Part shown: positions 35,907-45,757 of the stretch, in pieces
How positions within the stretch are numbered: position 1 is the stretch's first letter
Layout of the letters: every line of letters starts with the position of its first letter
NCBI GenBank assembly: GCA_013697245.1
Contig: JACCXH010000054.1
Span: 1 to 64,000, forward strand
Direction: 5' to 3'
DNA: 64,000 nt
Source: Bacteroidota bacterium
Lineage (GTDB): Bacteria > Bacteroidota > Bacteroidia > B-17B0 > Aurantibacillaceae
Notes under the pieces: generated by a model
What the model saw: the letters and a program-made list of their open reading frames with translations, nothing else
Databases searched by the model: none
Told to the model about the DNA's origin: nothing
Made by a program: the position numbers and the translations under genes

Positions 35907-35924
35907 TTAAAGAGGGCGTTAACA

Positions 35925-38249
35925 TTAAGCACTTAATAACGTAATGCACTTATCAATTTCACGCACCAAATCGTTTATTTGTTTTTTCATTTGGGATTTT
36001 TCACTCTTCCCACCTGAATTATTGGCTAAGATAATATTCTTTCTGTGATTATTCAAGTCTGTTACATCAATACTTTGACTATCAATATTTTGAGATAGTT
36101 CACCGATAACGTCGTTCATTTTTAAAAGCTGTGTGGCCATTTGTTCTTTTTCGTCTAAAAGCACTAAACGTTGGTCGTTCAGCACATCTATTTGCTTGAA
36201 CAGCTTATCCACAAAGGCTTCCTGCTCTTCTGTTACCGAAGTGCTTGTTGCTGCTGATAAAGCAGCGATCTCTGTTTCGTACCCTGAAATTTTTTCATTT
36301 AAGGTAGAAACTGTGGAATTGAGATCAGAGATACACGATTGTAAACCTGTTAATTGGGTTAAAAGATCCAGTTTTTCTGAGTTTAAAGTATCAAATCCCG
36401 CTTGTATAGTAGAAACCTCTGCTTTTAATTGCGCTATTTCTTCTGTTAATGCTGCATTTTGGCCTTCCAAATTGGTAACATTAAAATTCTTAATCGATAA
36501 GATCTCGTTAAACTCTACAGTTTTTGCAGAACTTAAGATCTTAATTTCTTCTAATTCTGCTTTCACCAAGGTTAACTCCGCTTCCTGCGCTTCTACTTTA
36601 TCTTGCGCGGCGTCTATCTCTACAATAAGGCTTGTATTTTCTACCAATAATTTTTGAAACTCAATTTCTTTATCTAAAATTTGTTGTTTAACAGTTTCTT
36701 CGATCTCAGCTTTAAAGCCTTCTAACTCTTGCTCTTTAGTTGAAATAACATTTACCAAAGTGGCAATTTGCTCGTTAAGGCTTTCAATTTGTTGCGAAGC
36801 ATTTTCTAATTCCTGGTTCTTTAATTCTAACGAAACTTCGGTTTGACCAAGCGTGTTAGAAGTAGTTTCAACAAGAGAAGTTAAGTTAGATAACTCTGTA
36901 TTTAAATTCTCAATTTGAGAAGTAAGTTCAGTAACCTGCTCGCTGTTTGATAAAGATGAAGTTTGTTTAAAAGCTTCGAACTCAGTTGTCAATTCCAAGA
37001 ATTTTTCAGCTTCTGATTTTAACTGGAATTGATAATTATTTAATTGTCCCGTTAAATTTTCGAATTCTGAATTTTGAGAATCTATATGTATAACTAATTC
37101 TCTTATTTTTTCATTTGACTGGTCGTTCTCTAATTGCGCTTTTGTTAATTCCTCGCTAAGCCTTGTGTTTTGACCGTTTGAGTGAATTAAAGCGTTGGCT
37201 AATTTTTCTTCGTAACCATTTGTGATCTCCTCAATTTGTGAAGTATGTGAGTTTGTTAATTCTGCAACAAATGTTTCATGCTCAGATCTTAATGTACTAA
37301 TTTGGTTTTGGAAAGAAGTGGTTAATTCTTCACTCGAAGAACCTGCGGTTGCTTTTAGATCTTCGATCTGTTTTTCGTAACCGGCAATTAATTCAGCTTC
37401 TTTAGTAGCGTATTCTGATGTTAAGCTTTCTAATTTAGAAGTAAAATCGTGTGTTAATGTATTGCGCTGTTCTTCCAGTTCTAATTTTAATCCCGAAATT
37501 TCAGTCTTATATGAGAACTCTAAACTTTCTATTTTTTGAGTGTAATTAGTTTCTAAAGTTTCGATGGCAAATTGACTCGATATCTTTAAAGCGTTGATAT
37601 CGCTTGTACTTGTTGAAGTTAATTTGGAGATCTGTGAATTGTAATCGTTCTTTAAAAAAGTAATTTGTTGCTCGTAAGAGATCTTAATATTCGAAATTTC
37701 TTCCTGGTGATTGATTGTTAAAGATTGCTCTTTATCAGACCAGTTAGCGGCAAGCTCGTTCACCCTGTTCTCAAATTCTTCTTTAATCCCCGACTCTTTG
37801 TAATAAGAATTGGTGCGAAGCTCTTCAATTTGAGTCCTGTATTCGTTCTTAACGGCTTCTAAGTTGGTATTTGCTTCGGCTTTAATACCTTCAATTTTTA
37901 ATTCGTAGTCGGCTGAAATGGTGTTGAGATCGCTTTTTAAACTTTCTATTTCAGCTAAACGTTGCTCTATCTCCTCTTGTTTGGCGTGTAATTGTTCTTT
38001 TATGGAGCCGCGTAATTCTTTAAAAGAGGCTAGTTCTCCTTTGTAATTGGTATTGTCGCGCTCCATCACAACCAATTTGGTGTTTAAAACATCAATGGTT
38101 ACTTGTAGGCGCTTGCAATCCTCATCGCGCATTATTAGCTGGTTGCGGTAGTCGCTTAACGAGCGTTTTAGCTCATTAAATTCTTTGCGCAATACTAAAT
38201 CGTTTTCTAAAACTTGTTGTAATTCGGTTTTTAAACTTTCTGCGTTCAT
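35925..38249 (-). CDS. Large coiled-coil protein upstream of zapA
   Basis: A 774-residue protein, acidic and almost entirely helical, with no signal peptide or membrane segment. The N-terminal 100 residues (LKTELQQVLENDLVLRKEF) and the C-terminal tail (MKKQINDLVREIDKCITLL) look like the two ends of the short ZapB-like coiled-coil gene that usually precedes zapA in this phylum. Between them lies a long insertion with tyrosine spaced about every 11 residues (ISYEQQITFLKNDYNSQI, NYTQKIESLEFSYKTEI), a hendecad coiled coil. It is probably a structural partner of ZapA at the divisome, greatly expanded. It is likely co-transcribed with zapA. The function is inferred from position and ends only. Confidence 0.8.
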   Translation of the reverse strand: MNAESLKTELQQVLENDLVLRKEFNELKRSLSDYRNQLIMRDEDCKRLQVTIDVLNTKLVVMERDNTNYKGELASFKELRGSIKEQLHAKQEEIEQRLAEIESLKSDLNTISADYELKIEGIKAEANTNLEAVKNEYRTQIEELRTNSYYKESGIKEEFENRVNELAANWSDKEQSLTINHQEEISNIKISYEQQITFLKNDYNSQISKLTSTSTSDINALKISSQFAIETLETNYTQKIESLEFSYKTEISGLKLELEEQRNTLTHDFTSKLESLTSEYATKEAELIAGYEKQIEDLKATAGSSSEELTTSFQNQISTLRSEHETFVAELTNSHTSQIEEITNGYEEKLANALIHSNGQNTRLSEELTKAQLENDQSNEKIRELVIHIDSQNSEFENLTGQLNNYQFQLKSEAEKFLELTTEFEAFKQTSSLSNSEQVTELTSQIENLNTELSNLTSLVETTSNTLGQTEVSLELKNQELENASQQIESLNEQIATLVNVISTKEQELEGFKAEIEETVKQQILDKEIEFQKLLVENTSLIVEIDAAQDKVEAQEAELTLVKAELEEIKILSSAKTVEFNEILSIKNFNVTNLEGQNAALTEEIAQLKAEVSTIQAGFDTLNSEKLDLLTQLTGLQSCISDLNSTVSTLNEKISGYETEIAALSAATSTSVTEEQEAFVDKLFKQIDVLNDQRLVLLDEKEQMATQLLKMNDVIGELSQNIDSQSIDVTDLNNHRKNIILANNSGGKSEKSQMKKQINDLVREIDKCITLLSA

Positions 38250-38869
38250 TAATTCGTGTTTTGATTTTTATAAAAATAGACAACTAATGAACCACTAAAA
38301 CCGCGCTATGCCATTATGATTAAACACAATAATGTTAATTAACCTCAACGTTATTAAGATTGGATTGTTAATTACGGAATTGGCAAAAAGCCTTATTTCG
38401 TTGGCTTGCCAGCCTTTTAGATTTTATATTGATGGAATATGGCAAAAAATTCAAAGGCGAAAACTTTGAGTTTTGAACATAACAACGAAAAATATTTTTT
38501 GTGTGAACGTTTATTGTGAAAACAATTTGTTTACAAGCAACCGCAAATAGATTTACTTTCTAACGCAGATTATGAATTAGAAATTCTATTCCTTACCAAA
38601 TACCCATCAAAACATGCAGCGCTGCAACTTTTACTCTTTCACAATAGAAGTTACGATGCTTCATTCGCAAAAGTTTATATTTTATTGGGCTTTTGATATT
38701 CATAACGAACCCTAATGCATCAGCCGGGTTACAGCTGTTTTAGGAAAAATTGTCAGTTTTTTAACAAAAAAGAGAAACTTTTTAGTTTTTAATGCGTTAT
38801 ACTAGCATAAATACTTTAATTATTGCCCTTTTTTATATAACTTTACCCTCTTAATCCCAACACAAACCC
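38250..38869. other. Gene-free stretch before the primary sigma factor gene
   Basis: A 620-nt gap. Positions 38520-38696 (plus) hold 58 open codons without a start codon (KQPQIDLLSNADYEL, then LFLTKYPSKHAALQLLLF) that could be the end of a decayed gene. The last 60 nt carry AT-rich promoter-like sequence (TAACTTTA about 38836) for the sigma factor, without a good upstream element. No RNA gene was recognised. Confidence 0.35.
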
Positions 38870-39736
38870 ATGAGACAACTTAAAATTACCAAGTCCATCA
38901 CAAATCGTGAAAGTGCATCCTTAGATAAATACTTACAGGAAATTGGCCGTGAAGAATTAATCACCGCTGAAGAAGAAGTAATATTAGCTAAGAAAATTAA
39001 GGACGGTGATCAAAGTGCTCTTGAGAAATTAACCCGCGCTAACTTGCGTTTCGTGGTTTCGGTGGCAAAACAATACCAAAATCAGGGTTTAAGTTTACCC
39101 GATCTTATTAACGAAGGAAACTTAGGTTTGATAAAAGCAGCTCGTCGTTTTGATGAGACCCGTGGATTTAAATTTATCTCTTACGCCGTTTGGTGGATTC
39201 GCCAAAGTATATTACAGGCTTTAGCAGAACAAAGCCGTATTGTACGTTTGCCGTTAAATCAAGTAGGTTCATTAAATAAAATTAATAAAGCATACAGCAA
39301 ATTAGAGCAGGAATTTGAGCGTGAGCCGAGTGCTGAAGAATTAGCGGATGTTTTAGATCTGCCAATTGACAAGGTTTCTGATACTATGAAAGTGTCGGGT
39401 CGCCACGTGAGTATGGATGCTCCTTTCGCTAATGGCGAAGAAAGCAGCTTATTAGATGTATTGGTAAATTTAGATTCGCCAAAAGCGGATAGCGGTTTAA
39501 TGAACGAATCGTTAAGCAAAGAAATTGATCGCGCTTTAAGCACATTAACTGAAAGAGAACGCGATGTTGTAAAATTATTTTTTGGAATTGGTTTAAACCA
39601 CGGTTTAACCTTAGAAGAAATTGGTGATAAATTTGATCTTACCCGCGAACGTGTTCGCCAGATCAAAGAAAAAGCTATTCGTCGTTTACGTCATAGCAGC
39701 CGTAGTAAATTACTACAACAATATTTAGGACAATAA
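38870..39736 (+). CDS. rpoD: Primary RNA polymerase sigma factor (RpoD/SigA type)
   Basis: A 288-residue group 1 sigma factor of the short form typical of Bacteroidota, which lacks most of region 1.1. Region 1.2: [20 protein letters not shown]. Region 2: [20 protein letters not shown], then [19 protein letters not shown] (core binding, -10 recognition and melting). Region 3: [21 protein letters not shown]. Region 4.2: [23 protein letters not shown], the -35 recognition helix-turn-helix. It directs recognition of the TTTG / TAnnTTTG promoters seen elsewhere in the window. It is monocistronic, with a terminator 22 nt downstream. Confidence 0.96.
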   Translation: MRQLKITKSITNRESASLDKYLQEIGREELITAEEEVILAKKIKDGDQSALEKLTRANLRFVVSVAKQYQNQGLSLPDLINEGNLGLIKAARRFDETRGFKFISYAVWWIRQSILQALAEQSRIVRLPLNQVGSLNKINKAYSKLEQEFEREPSAEELADVLDLPIDKVSDTMKVSGRHVSMDAPFANGEESSLLDVLVNLDSPKADSGLMNESLSKEIDRALSTLTERERDVVKLFFGIGLNHGLTLEEIGDKFDLTRERVRQIKEKAIRRLRHSSRSKLLQQYLGQ

Positions 39737-39758
39737 TCTCCGGTTTATATTTTTAATG

Positions 39759-39788
39759 AGCCCTTTCAGAAATGTTAGGGCTTTTTTG
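39759..39788 (+). terminator. Terminator of rpoD
   Basis: AGCCCT / AGGGCT stem (39759-39764, 39777-39782) with a 12-nt loop is followed by TTTTTTG, 22 nt after the sigma factor stop codon. Confidence 0.75.
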
Positions 39789-39796
39789 TTTGGCGT

Positions 39797-39901
39797 AACC
39801 ACTAAGGGCACAAAGTTTCACTAAGATTTAATGCTGTATTAATTTTCTTAGTAAAGCTTAGTGTTCTCTGTGTCTTAGTGGTAAAAATTGTGACTTAGTG
39901 G
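39797..39901. repeat. Imperfect long palindrome of CACTAAG units
   Basis: CCACTAAG (39799-39806) and TCACTAAGA (39818-39826) are mirrored by TCTTAGT (39846-39852), GCTTAGTG and CTTAGTGG (39874-39881), with one more CTTAGTGG at 39894-39901. This is a palindromic version of a CACTAAG-type dispersed repeat frequent in Bacteroidota intergenic regions. It ends 4 nt before the next ORF's first ATG. Confidence 0.65.
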
Positions 39902-39905
39902 TTAA

Positions 39906-40883
39906 ATGCTTAGCTTTACTCCTTCAAAAATGCAACTCGTAAAAAAAATACTGGCAATACTTATTTCTGTTGGGCTTGGCTTGGTTTTTATCTATTCGGG
40001 CTACACCAAATTATTACCGGTAATTGAAACTTTTGAATTTACGTTTGTAGATATTGGTGTTGCTAATTGGTATGCCGCCCCTATTATTGCACGTTTATTA
40101 ATTGGCCTGGAATTTTTTCTGGGTTTACTTTTAATAATGAATTATAATCTTAAAAAATTCACACTACCATTTACCATTGGTTTATTATTATTTTTTATTA
40201 TTTATTTAATTATTCAGATCTCAACTACCGGTAACCATGGCAACTGCGGCTGCTTTGGCGAGCATATAAAAATGACACCTTTACAGGCCGTTATTAAAAA
40301 TGTAATAATGATTGCTGCTTGTGTTTTAGTTTATTTCTTATTCGACGGCTGGAAAATAAAGTTCAATAAATTATTATTAAGTTTTGTTGGCGTAACAGCA
40401 GTGCTTACCCCATTTGTTGTTAACCCAATTGATTATGCCTACACGTCTAATAACCTGGATGAAAAAATAAATTATCCTTTAGAATTAAACTTATTATATC
40501 AACCCGAGGATACCAGTAAAGTAGAAATCCCTAAAATAAATCTTCAAAAGGGTAAACATGTTATTGCTTTTATGAGCTTAACCTGTCCGCACTGCCGTAT
40601 TGCCGCTAAAAAATTTAAGGTCATTAAAAAGAATAATCCCGATTTGCCAATTTATTTTATTTTAAATGGCGACAAGCCCAAATACAAAGATTTTATTGAA
40701 GATACACAGGCCAGCAATATTCCATCCAGCTTTTGCTTAGGTAAAACATTTATTAACCTTGCAGGCACCAATCTGCCAAGGATCTATTATATTGATAATA
40801 GTATGGTGCTTAAAAAAGTAGATTATTACGAGTTAAGCCAATATAATATTGAAGATTGGATTAAGACCGGCAAGTTAAAATAG
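39906..40883 (+). CDS. MauE/DoxX-type membrane protein fused to a thioredoxin-like domain
   Basis: A 325-residue protein, or 317 if translation begins at the ATG at 39930, which has a better A-rich leader and avoids the repeat. Four to five membrane helices (about 10-150) form the MauE/DoxX redox-associated domain, with FIYSGYTKLLPVIETF in the first and HGNCGCFGEHIKMTP after the third: a conserved cysteine pair in the loop. A C-terminal domain (about 205-325) has the thioredoxin-fold motif CPHCRIA. Together this resembles periplasmic disulfide-relay modules of Bacteroidota (BT_3928-type). It is transcribed alone, with a terminator 68 nt downstream. Confidence 0.9.
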   Translation: MLSFTPSKMQLVKKILAILISVGLGLVFIYSGYTKLLPVIETFEFTFVDIGVANWYAAPIIARLLIGLEFFLGLLLIMNYNLKKFTLPFTIGLLLFFIIYLIIQISTTGNHGNCGCFGEHIKMTPLQAVIKNVIMIAACVLVYFLFDGWKIKFNKLLLSFVGVTAVLTPFVVNPIDYAYTSNNLDEKINYPLELNLLYQPEDTSKVEIPKINLQKGKHVIAFMSLTCPHCRIAAKKFKVIKKNNPDLPIYFILNGDKPKYKDFIEDTQASNIPSSFCLGKTFINLAGTNLPRIYYIDNSMVLKKVDYYELSQYNIEDWIKTGKLK

Positions 40884-40951
40884 CCATTGCTAAAGGCTTT
40901 GGCATTGTTTTAGCCCTGATTTTACCCCTGTAAATCTTTTTTTAACAAATA

Positions 40952-40980
40952 ATTGCTTCCTCAAGCAATATTTTTTATTT
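40952..40980 (+). terminator. Terminator after the MauE/DoxX gene
   Basis: ATTGCTT / AAGCAAT stem with CCTC loop (40952-40969) is followed by ATTTTTTATTTT. Its presence argues that translation of the next gene begins downstream at 41001, not at the earlier ATG at 40953. Confidence 0.75.
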
Positions 40981-41000
40981 TACGGTCTCAAAATCCGTTT

Positions 41001-43394
41001 ATGAAACGTTTTCTTTTCTTTTTAATTATTTCGTTTTTGTCGTTGAACTCTTTTTCGCAAGTTTCTTCAACCAAAGCGGCTATGGGAGAAACGAATTTTA
41101 AGATTGAGGATCTGCCCCGCGTACTTTTAAAAGAATTGAACCGCTTTAGGGTAAGCAAAGGCCTTGATACTTTAGAGATGAGCGAGATGCTCCAGTTCTC
41201 GGCCCAACTTAGCGCCGATAAAATGGCCGGTTCCGGAAAAGACAAGATCGAATTTAAGACCACGCAAAAAAATCTAAAAAAATCGGGTGCTACGAAACGC
41301 GGCGAAGAGCTTACCATGAAAGCCGCCGTTAGTAAAGGCCGCGAAGATTATAAAACAGAAGATATTGCCAAAACCATTTATAACCGTTGGGAAAGTTATC
41401 AAAAGACCTTACCCATTGTCATGAATCCAAAGTATACACTGGTTGGTATTTCCTGCGAAACAAGCGATGATGGTAAAAAGGTTTTTGCCAGCGCCGTTTT
41501 TGGAGGTTATGATATTACCAATGGCGGTGTTATTTATAAAAAACAATTAGCCATTCCTTTTAATACAAAATCAAAAAGCTTAAAGGGCCCCGAAACAAAA
41601 TTTTGTAAGAACTGCGACAGATGGCGCAACTATGATGTTTTAGAAAAAGGCGTTTACGTTGAGAATGGAAAGGTTTGGCTAAAATATCCTAACGCTAAAG
41701 ACTTACGACGCTTGTTAAAGAAAAGTAAAGATGGCGTTGCTTTTGATATTGTGCAACGCGAACAATACATTAATGCTGATTATAATATTGTAGACAATAA
41801 TCTTTACAATAAAGGGATCATGAGCAAGGTGATCTACAAAGACAAATTATTTAAAAAAAATATTTTAGTAAGTAAAGATCCAAAAGTAAACCGTAAGAAC
41901 AGAGCAAAAGGTATTGAAGTAGAACTTGGAAAATTCAATCCAAAGATCACCGGACCCTATGAAGTAAATTTAATTATTGTGCAGGATGGCCGCGTTTGCA
42001 AAACGGTTACACGAGGTTATTACGAAAGCGGGAAAATTGATAGTAAAACACCCATCGGTTTATTACCTTTTAATAATACCACTGGTTTAAAACCACCATT
42101 TGAACCAAAATCAGAAAGTTCTATCATTAATTTTACCATTCCTTTCGAAAAAAATAAGTTCGACTATAAAACAGAAGATATTCAGCCTTTTATAAAAGCG
42201 TTGAACGAGCCTGATTTTATTATTGATGGTTTATACATCTACGCTTATTCTTCAATTGAAGGAGATTCGGCTGCAAATGCCAAACTACAGCGCAAACGAG
42301 GCGAAAGTGTTTTAGGCGTTCTGCAAAGTTTTCAAAAAAATAAAATTACTCCAACTATTGAGACCAAAGACAGTTGGGGATTATTTTTATTGGAGAACGA
42401 AGATGGAAAATATGCCAGCCTTGTAGCACAAGGAAAACATAAAGCTATTAAGACCATTAACAGCGATAAAAAATTAGAGGAAGAACTGGAACCTATTTTA
42501 GCAAAAGAACGTTTTGCGCAAATGATCATGGATATTACTTATGATGTGAGCGGCCCAAAAGAAGAGAAATTTTCTAAAGTAAGTTTTGAGCGTGCTTTAA
42601 AAGCCAATAATTATAACCAGGCTTATAAGATCATGGAGTTTATGAATAAGCGTGTAGCAGAAAATAAATACCCGGTAAGCATTTATGATAGTTTAAAGAT
42701 CGAAGAAAATACTAAAACTGTTCCCTTAATAAACAACCGCGTGTATTACCAATACCAGGCAAATAATACGGTGGATGAAGATGATGAGAGTACTTTTGAT
42801 CGTTTATTAAAATTTGAATCGGCAAACCCGATCTTACAATACAATAAAGTGTATTGCCAATTAAAATTAGATAGTAATGCCGGAAATCAGGAGCACCAAT
42901 CAAAAGTGCAACAAACCATTGATGGCTTGTATGGTAAGTTAGATAGTAATTTAGTAAATGGTTTAAATATTGAGTGGCAATTTAAGATCATGGAAAGTCT
43001 TGATACAATGGAAAATGCCGATGCGTTAATTGATGCTTGTATTGCAAGGATCAAATCATTTTATAACATTAAAGATGCCAGCTGGCAAAACGCTTTAAAA
43101 CTATCTTATGTGTTTTCTCGTGCAAAAGATTTTAGGTATTCTTCTACTGTGCTAGAACCTTATTTAAGTGAGCCGGATGTAAATGAAAATTTGGTGTTCA
43201 TGTATATTGCATCGGCCAGCAGGTTGCAGGAAAAATATTACTCGCGCACATTTGCCAGGGCATTAGAAATTGCCAAGAGCAAGAACCAGGAACGTTATTG
43301 TAAATTATTTGGCGAACCGTTTATGACCTTTCAGGTATTAGAAAATCCTGAAGTGAAGAAAGATTACCGCGGCACATGTCCCGACGCTAAGTGA
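41001..43394 (+). CDS. CAP-domain protein with OmpA-like region
   Basis: A 797-residue protein from the ATG at 41001, where a signal peptide begins (MKRFLFFLIISFLSLNSFSQ); the longer frame would run through the preceding terminator. Residues about 30-170 form a CAP/SCP-type domain (LLKELNRFRVSKGLDTLEMSE, then LQFSAQLSADKMAG). The middle (about 360-500) has an OmpA-like beta-alpha pattern (IDGLYIYAYSSIEGDSAANAKL, RKRGESVLGVLQSF). The C-terminal 280 residues are helical, TPR-like (ASWQNALKLSYVFSRAKDF). Domain order suggests an envelope protein that binds peptidoglycan. It is convergent with the SpoIIE phosphatase gene. Confidence 0.82.
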   Translation: MKRFLFFLIISFLSLNSFSQVSSTKAAMGETNFKIEDLPRVLLKELNRFRVSKGLDTLEMSEMLQFSAQLSADKMAGSGKDKIEFKTTQKNLKKSGATKRGEELTMKAAVSKGREDYKTEDIAKTIYNRWESYQKTLPIVMNPKYTLVGISCETSDDGKKVFASAVFGGYDITNGGVIYKKQLAIPFNTKSKSLKGPETKFCKNCDRWRNYDVLEKGVYVENGKVWLKYPNAKDLRRLLKKSKDGVAFDIVQREQYINADYNIVDNNLYNKGIMSKVIYKDKLFKKNILVSKDPKVNRKNRAKGIEVELGKFNPKITGPYEVNLIIVQDGRVCKTVTRGYYESGKIDSKTPIGLLPFNNTTGLKPPFEPKSESSIINFTIPFEKNKFDYKTEDIQPFIKALNEPDFIIDGLYIYAYSSIEGDSAANAKLQRKRGESVLGVLQSFQKNKITPTIETKDSWGLFLLENEDGKYASLVAQGKHKAIKTINSDKKLEEELEPILAKERFAQMIMDITYDVSGPKEEKFSKVSFERALKANNYNQAYKIMEFMNKRVAENKYPVSIYDSLKIEENTKTVPLINNRVYYQYQANNTVDEDDESTFDRLLKFESANPILQYNKVYCQLKLDSNAGNQEHQSKVQQTIDGLYGKLDSNLVNGLNIEWQFKIMESLDTMENADALIDACIARIKSFYNIKDASWQNALKLSYVFSRAKDFRYSSTVLEPYLSEPDVNENLVFMYIASASRLQEKYYSRTFARALEIAKSKNQERYCKLFGEPFMTFQVLENPEVKKDYRGTCPDAK

Positions 43395-43480
43395 ATGGAT
43401 ATTGTGCCTATTAAGGCTCTGTTGAAAGAAGAGAAAAAGAATAAGTAGATCTCTTTTAAACGGTGGCACCGTAAATAAAG

Positions 43481-45754
43481 TTATACTTTAATACCGATGA
43501 TGCAAACATCGTCAACCTGTTCAAGTTCTCCCTTCCAGTTATTAAAAGCATTAAGCAATTCCACTTCCTGTTTAGCAAGCGGTAATTTATAAATATCAAG
43601 TAATAAATTTTCTAATTGTTTATACTTGAATTTCTTTCCTTTTTCACCGCCAAACTGATCTGCAAAACCATCAGTAAATAAGTAAAAAATACTTCCTGGT
43701 TTAAATTCCAGTACACGTGTATTAAAGTTAAAAGCATTATCGCTTTTACCTATAGGTTGCTTATCTCCTTTAATTTCTTTCACTTCATGATCATCAATAT
43801 ACCATAAAGGATTGTTTGCACCGCTCCACTGTATTTGTTTTTTATTTTTATCAATGCACATTAACGAAACATCCATACCATCTTTTACATCGCTTTGACT
43901 CTTTGCAAAAGTTTCTATCACAATTTCGCGTGTTTTATCAAGGATCATACCTGTATCATTTATACCAAATTCATTTACAGTTCTATTCAATGCGTTTGCA
44001 CAAACAATAGAAACAAGCGCGCCTGGCACTCCATGGCCGGTGGAATCTGCAGCAGCAATAAAGATCTTGTCACCCGAAATATGCATCCAGTAAAAATCAC
44101 CGGCTACAATATCTTTAGGTTGATAAAGAATAAAACTTTCAGGCAAATATTCTTTTACATAATTAATTGGCGGTAAAATAGCGGACTGTATTCGTAATGC
44201 ATAATTAATGCTATCTGTGATTTCTTTATTCTTTTCTTCCACCACTTCTTTTTGATGCATTACCTCATTTTTTTGTTTCTCTACTTCATCTTTTTGTACT
44301 TCGATGATACGACTGTAGCGTTTGTTTTTTTGTAAATTACGATAAACAATAACCGATAATACCAACGTAATTAAAAATCCAATTGCAAAGGCTATCAATT
44401 GAAAATTGCGTTGTTTTGCTTCTTCATTCTTTCTTGTCAACTCAGTTTGTTGAAGCGTTTTTTCGGTATTTAAAGTTTTTATCTCTAGTTTTCTTTTTTC
44501 GGTTTGATACTTTGTATCCATTTCGGCTATTTGTTTAGCTGACTCTGCATTTAAAGAACTGTCTTTTAAAATAGATTGTTGTTCAAGGTAAATGAATGCA
44601 TTTTTATAATCTTTCTTTGCGGCATAAACCCTATACATTTCGTCATATCCGTGCATTAAAGCATCGGCATTATTTATTTTATCGGCAACGGCCATTGCCA
44701 GATTAAGTTCTTTTAATGCAAGGTCATTTTTTCCAAGCTGCCTGTATGCTTTTCCTAATCCAAAATGTAAAGACATATAATTAGCAGGCTTCAGGGCAGA
44801 AATAAACGGCACTAGCTTATTTCCAAGATCAATAATTTTTTGGTTCTCGTTTAGTTTATCATATAAAGGAAGCTCTTGTACTTTCACAGAAATATAACCT
44901 ATCGAATCTTTAAGCGCTATAAAAATTTTTTCGGCTTTGGCGTATTCTTCAAACGCCTGTGTAATTCTTTTTGTATGCGAGTATAGCTTGGCAAGATTTC
45001 CCAATGCTTTTCCTGTTTCGGCGGGCTGCTTAAGTTGTGTTCTTAACGCTATTACTTTTAAAATATATTCTTCTGCTTTTTTGTAATTTTTTTGATTATA
45101 ATAAACACCCCCTAAACTGTTTAAACAATTTGCTTCAAATAATTTATCTTTTATCCTTATAGAAATATCGAGTGATCTTAAATAAAGTGCTGTAGCTGCG
45201 GAGTAATCGAACATTTTGCTATACAAGCCGGCTTTATCGTGATAGATGGCAGAAAGACGGGAACTATCTTTTAATTTAAACGTAATTTTTTCAGCAACAT
45301 CATAAAAGTAAAACGCCGAATCAAAATTGCCTTCATCCCTGTAAAAATTCGCAATACTTGTATTTATTTCAGACAAGCCTTTTTCATCTTTGGCTTCTTT
45401 ATAATTTTTTAATGAGTTTTTATATAATTCAATTATAATTTCGGGTTGTTCTCTTTCTTTTAAAATAAGTCCTTTAATACGAAAAGCCTTTCCTAATCCG
45501 GACTTATAATTTATTTTTTTTGCCAACACCATTGCTTTAGAGACATTCTCTAAAGCTTCATCAATAGCTTTGCGCCTGATCTCAAAAGCTAGTGCGCAAA
45601 GCGAATTTACTTTTGTAGTATCGTATTTTGTAGTACCAATTATCTGTTTTAAAGAATCGGTATTTAATTTTTTATTTTGTCCAGATAGAAATAATGAAAA
45701 AAAACACAGTATAAAAAACCAAACGTATTTTAAAACGAAATTAAATCTTTTCAT
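43481..45754 (-). CDS. TPR-containing SpoIIE-type serine phosphatase, second copy
   Basis: A 757-residue protein with the same architecture as the gene at 5123-7324: N-terminal signal anchor (to FLSG), TPR array over about 30-390 (ALNNLAKLYSHTKRITQAFEEY-type units), a transmembrane helix near 445-465, a coiled coil and a PPM/SpoIIE domain (about 530-757; DFYWMHISGDKIFIAAADS, DSTGHGVPGALVSIVC). The last 60 residues are nearly the same as in the first copy (GFADQFGG, then EQVDDVCIIGIKV). It begins 3 nt after the stop of an NtrC-like regulator, so the two are one operon and probably one pathway. Confidence 0.92.
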   Translation of the reverse strand: MKRFNFVLKYVWFFILCFFSLFLSGQNKKLNTDSLKQIIGTTKYDTTKVNSLCALAFEIRRKAIDEALENVSKAMVLAKKINYKSGLGKAFRIKGLILKEREQPEIIIELYKNSLKNYKEAKDEKGLSEINTSIANFYRDEGNFDSAFYFYDVAEKITFKLKDSSRLSAIYHDKAGLYSKMFDYSAATALYLRSLDISIRIKDKLFEANCLNSLGGVYYNQKNYKKAEEYILKVIALRTQLKQPAETGKALGNLAKLYSHTKRITQAFEEYAKAEKIFIALKDSIGYISVKVQELPLYDKLNENQKIIDLGNKLVPFISALKPANYMSLHFGLGKAYRQLGKNDLALKELNLAMAVADKINNADALMHGYDEMYRVYAAKKDYKNAFIYLEQQSILKDSSLNAESAKQIAEMDTKYQTEKRKLEIKTLNTEKTLQQTELTRKNEEAKQRNFQLIAFAIGFLITLVLSVIVYRNLQKNKRYSRIIEVQKDEVEKQKNEVMHQKEVVEEKNKEITDSINYALRIQSAILPPINYVKEYLPESFILYQPKDIVAGDFYWMHISGDKIFIAAADSTGHGVPGALVSIVCANALNRTVNEFGINDTGMILDKTREIVIETFAKSQSDVKDGMDVSLMCIDKNKKQIQWSGANNPLWYIDDHEVKEIKGDKQPIGKSDNAFNFNTRVLEFKPGSIFYLFTDGFADQFGGEKGKKFKYKQLENLLLDIYKLPLAKQEVELLNAFNNWKGELEQVDDVCIIGIKV

Positions 45755-45757
45755 ATA

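Noticed and set aside
36133-36657. 174-codon plus-strand ORF opposite the coiled-coil gene
   Set aside because: Arises from the codon bias of the repetitive coiled coil on the other strand.
40953-41000. Earlier ATG for the CAP-domain gene
   Set aside because: It lies within the terminator of the preceding gene and would place 16 residues before a clear signal peptide.
43395-43448. 17-codon ORF directly after the CAP-domain gene stop (MDIVPIKALLKEEKKNK)
   Set aside because: Too short and not supported by any signal; it overlaps nothing functional but is probably chance.
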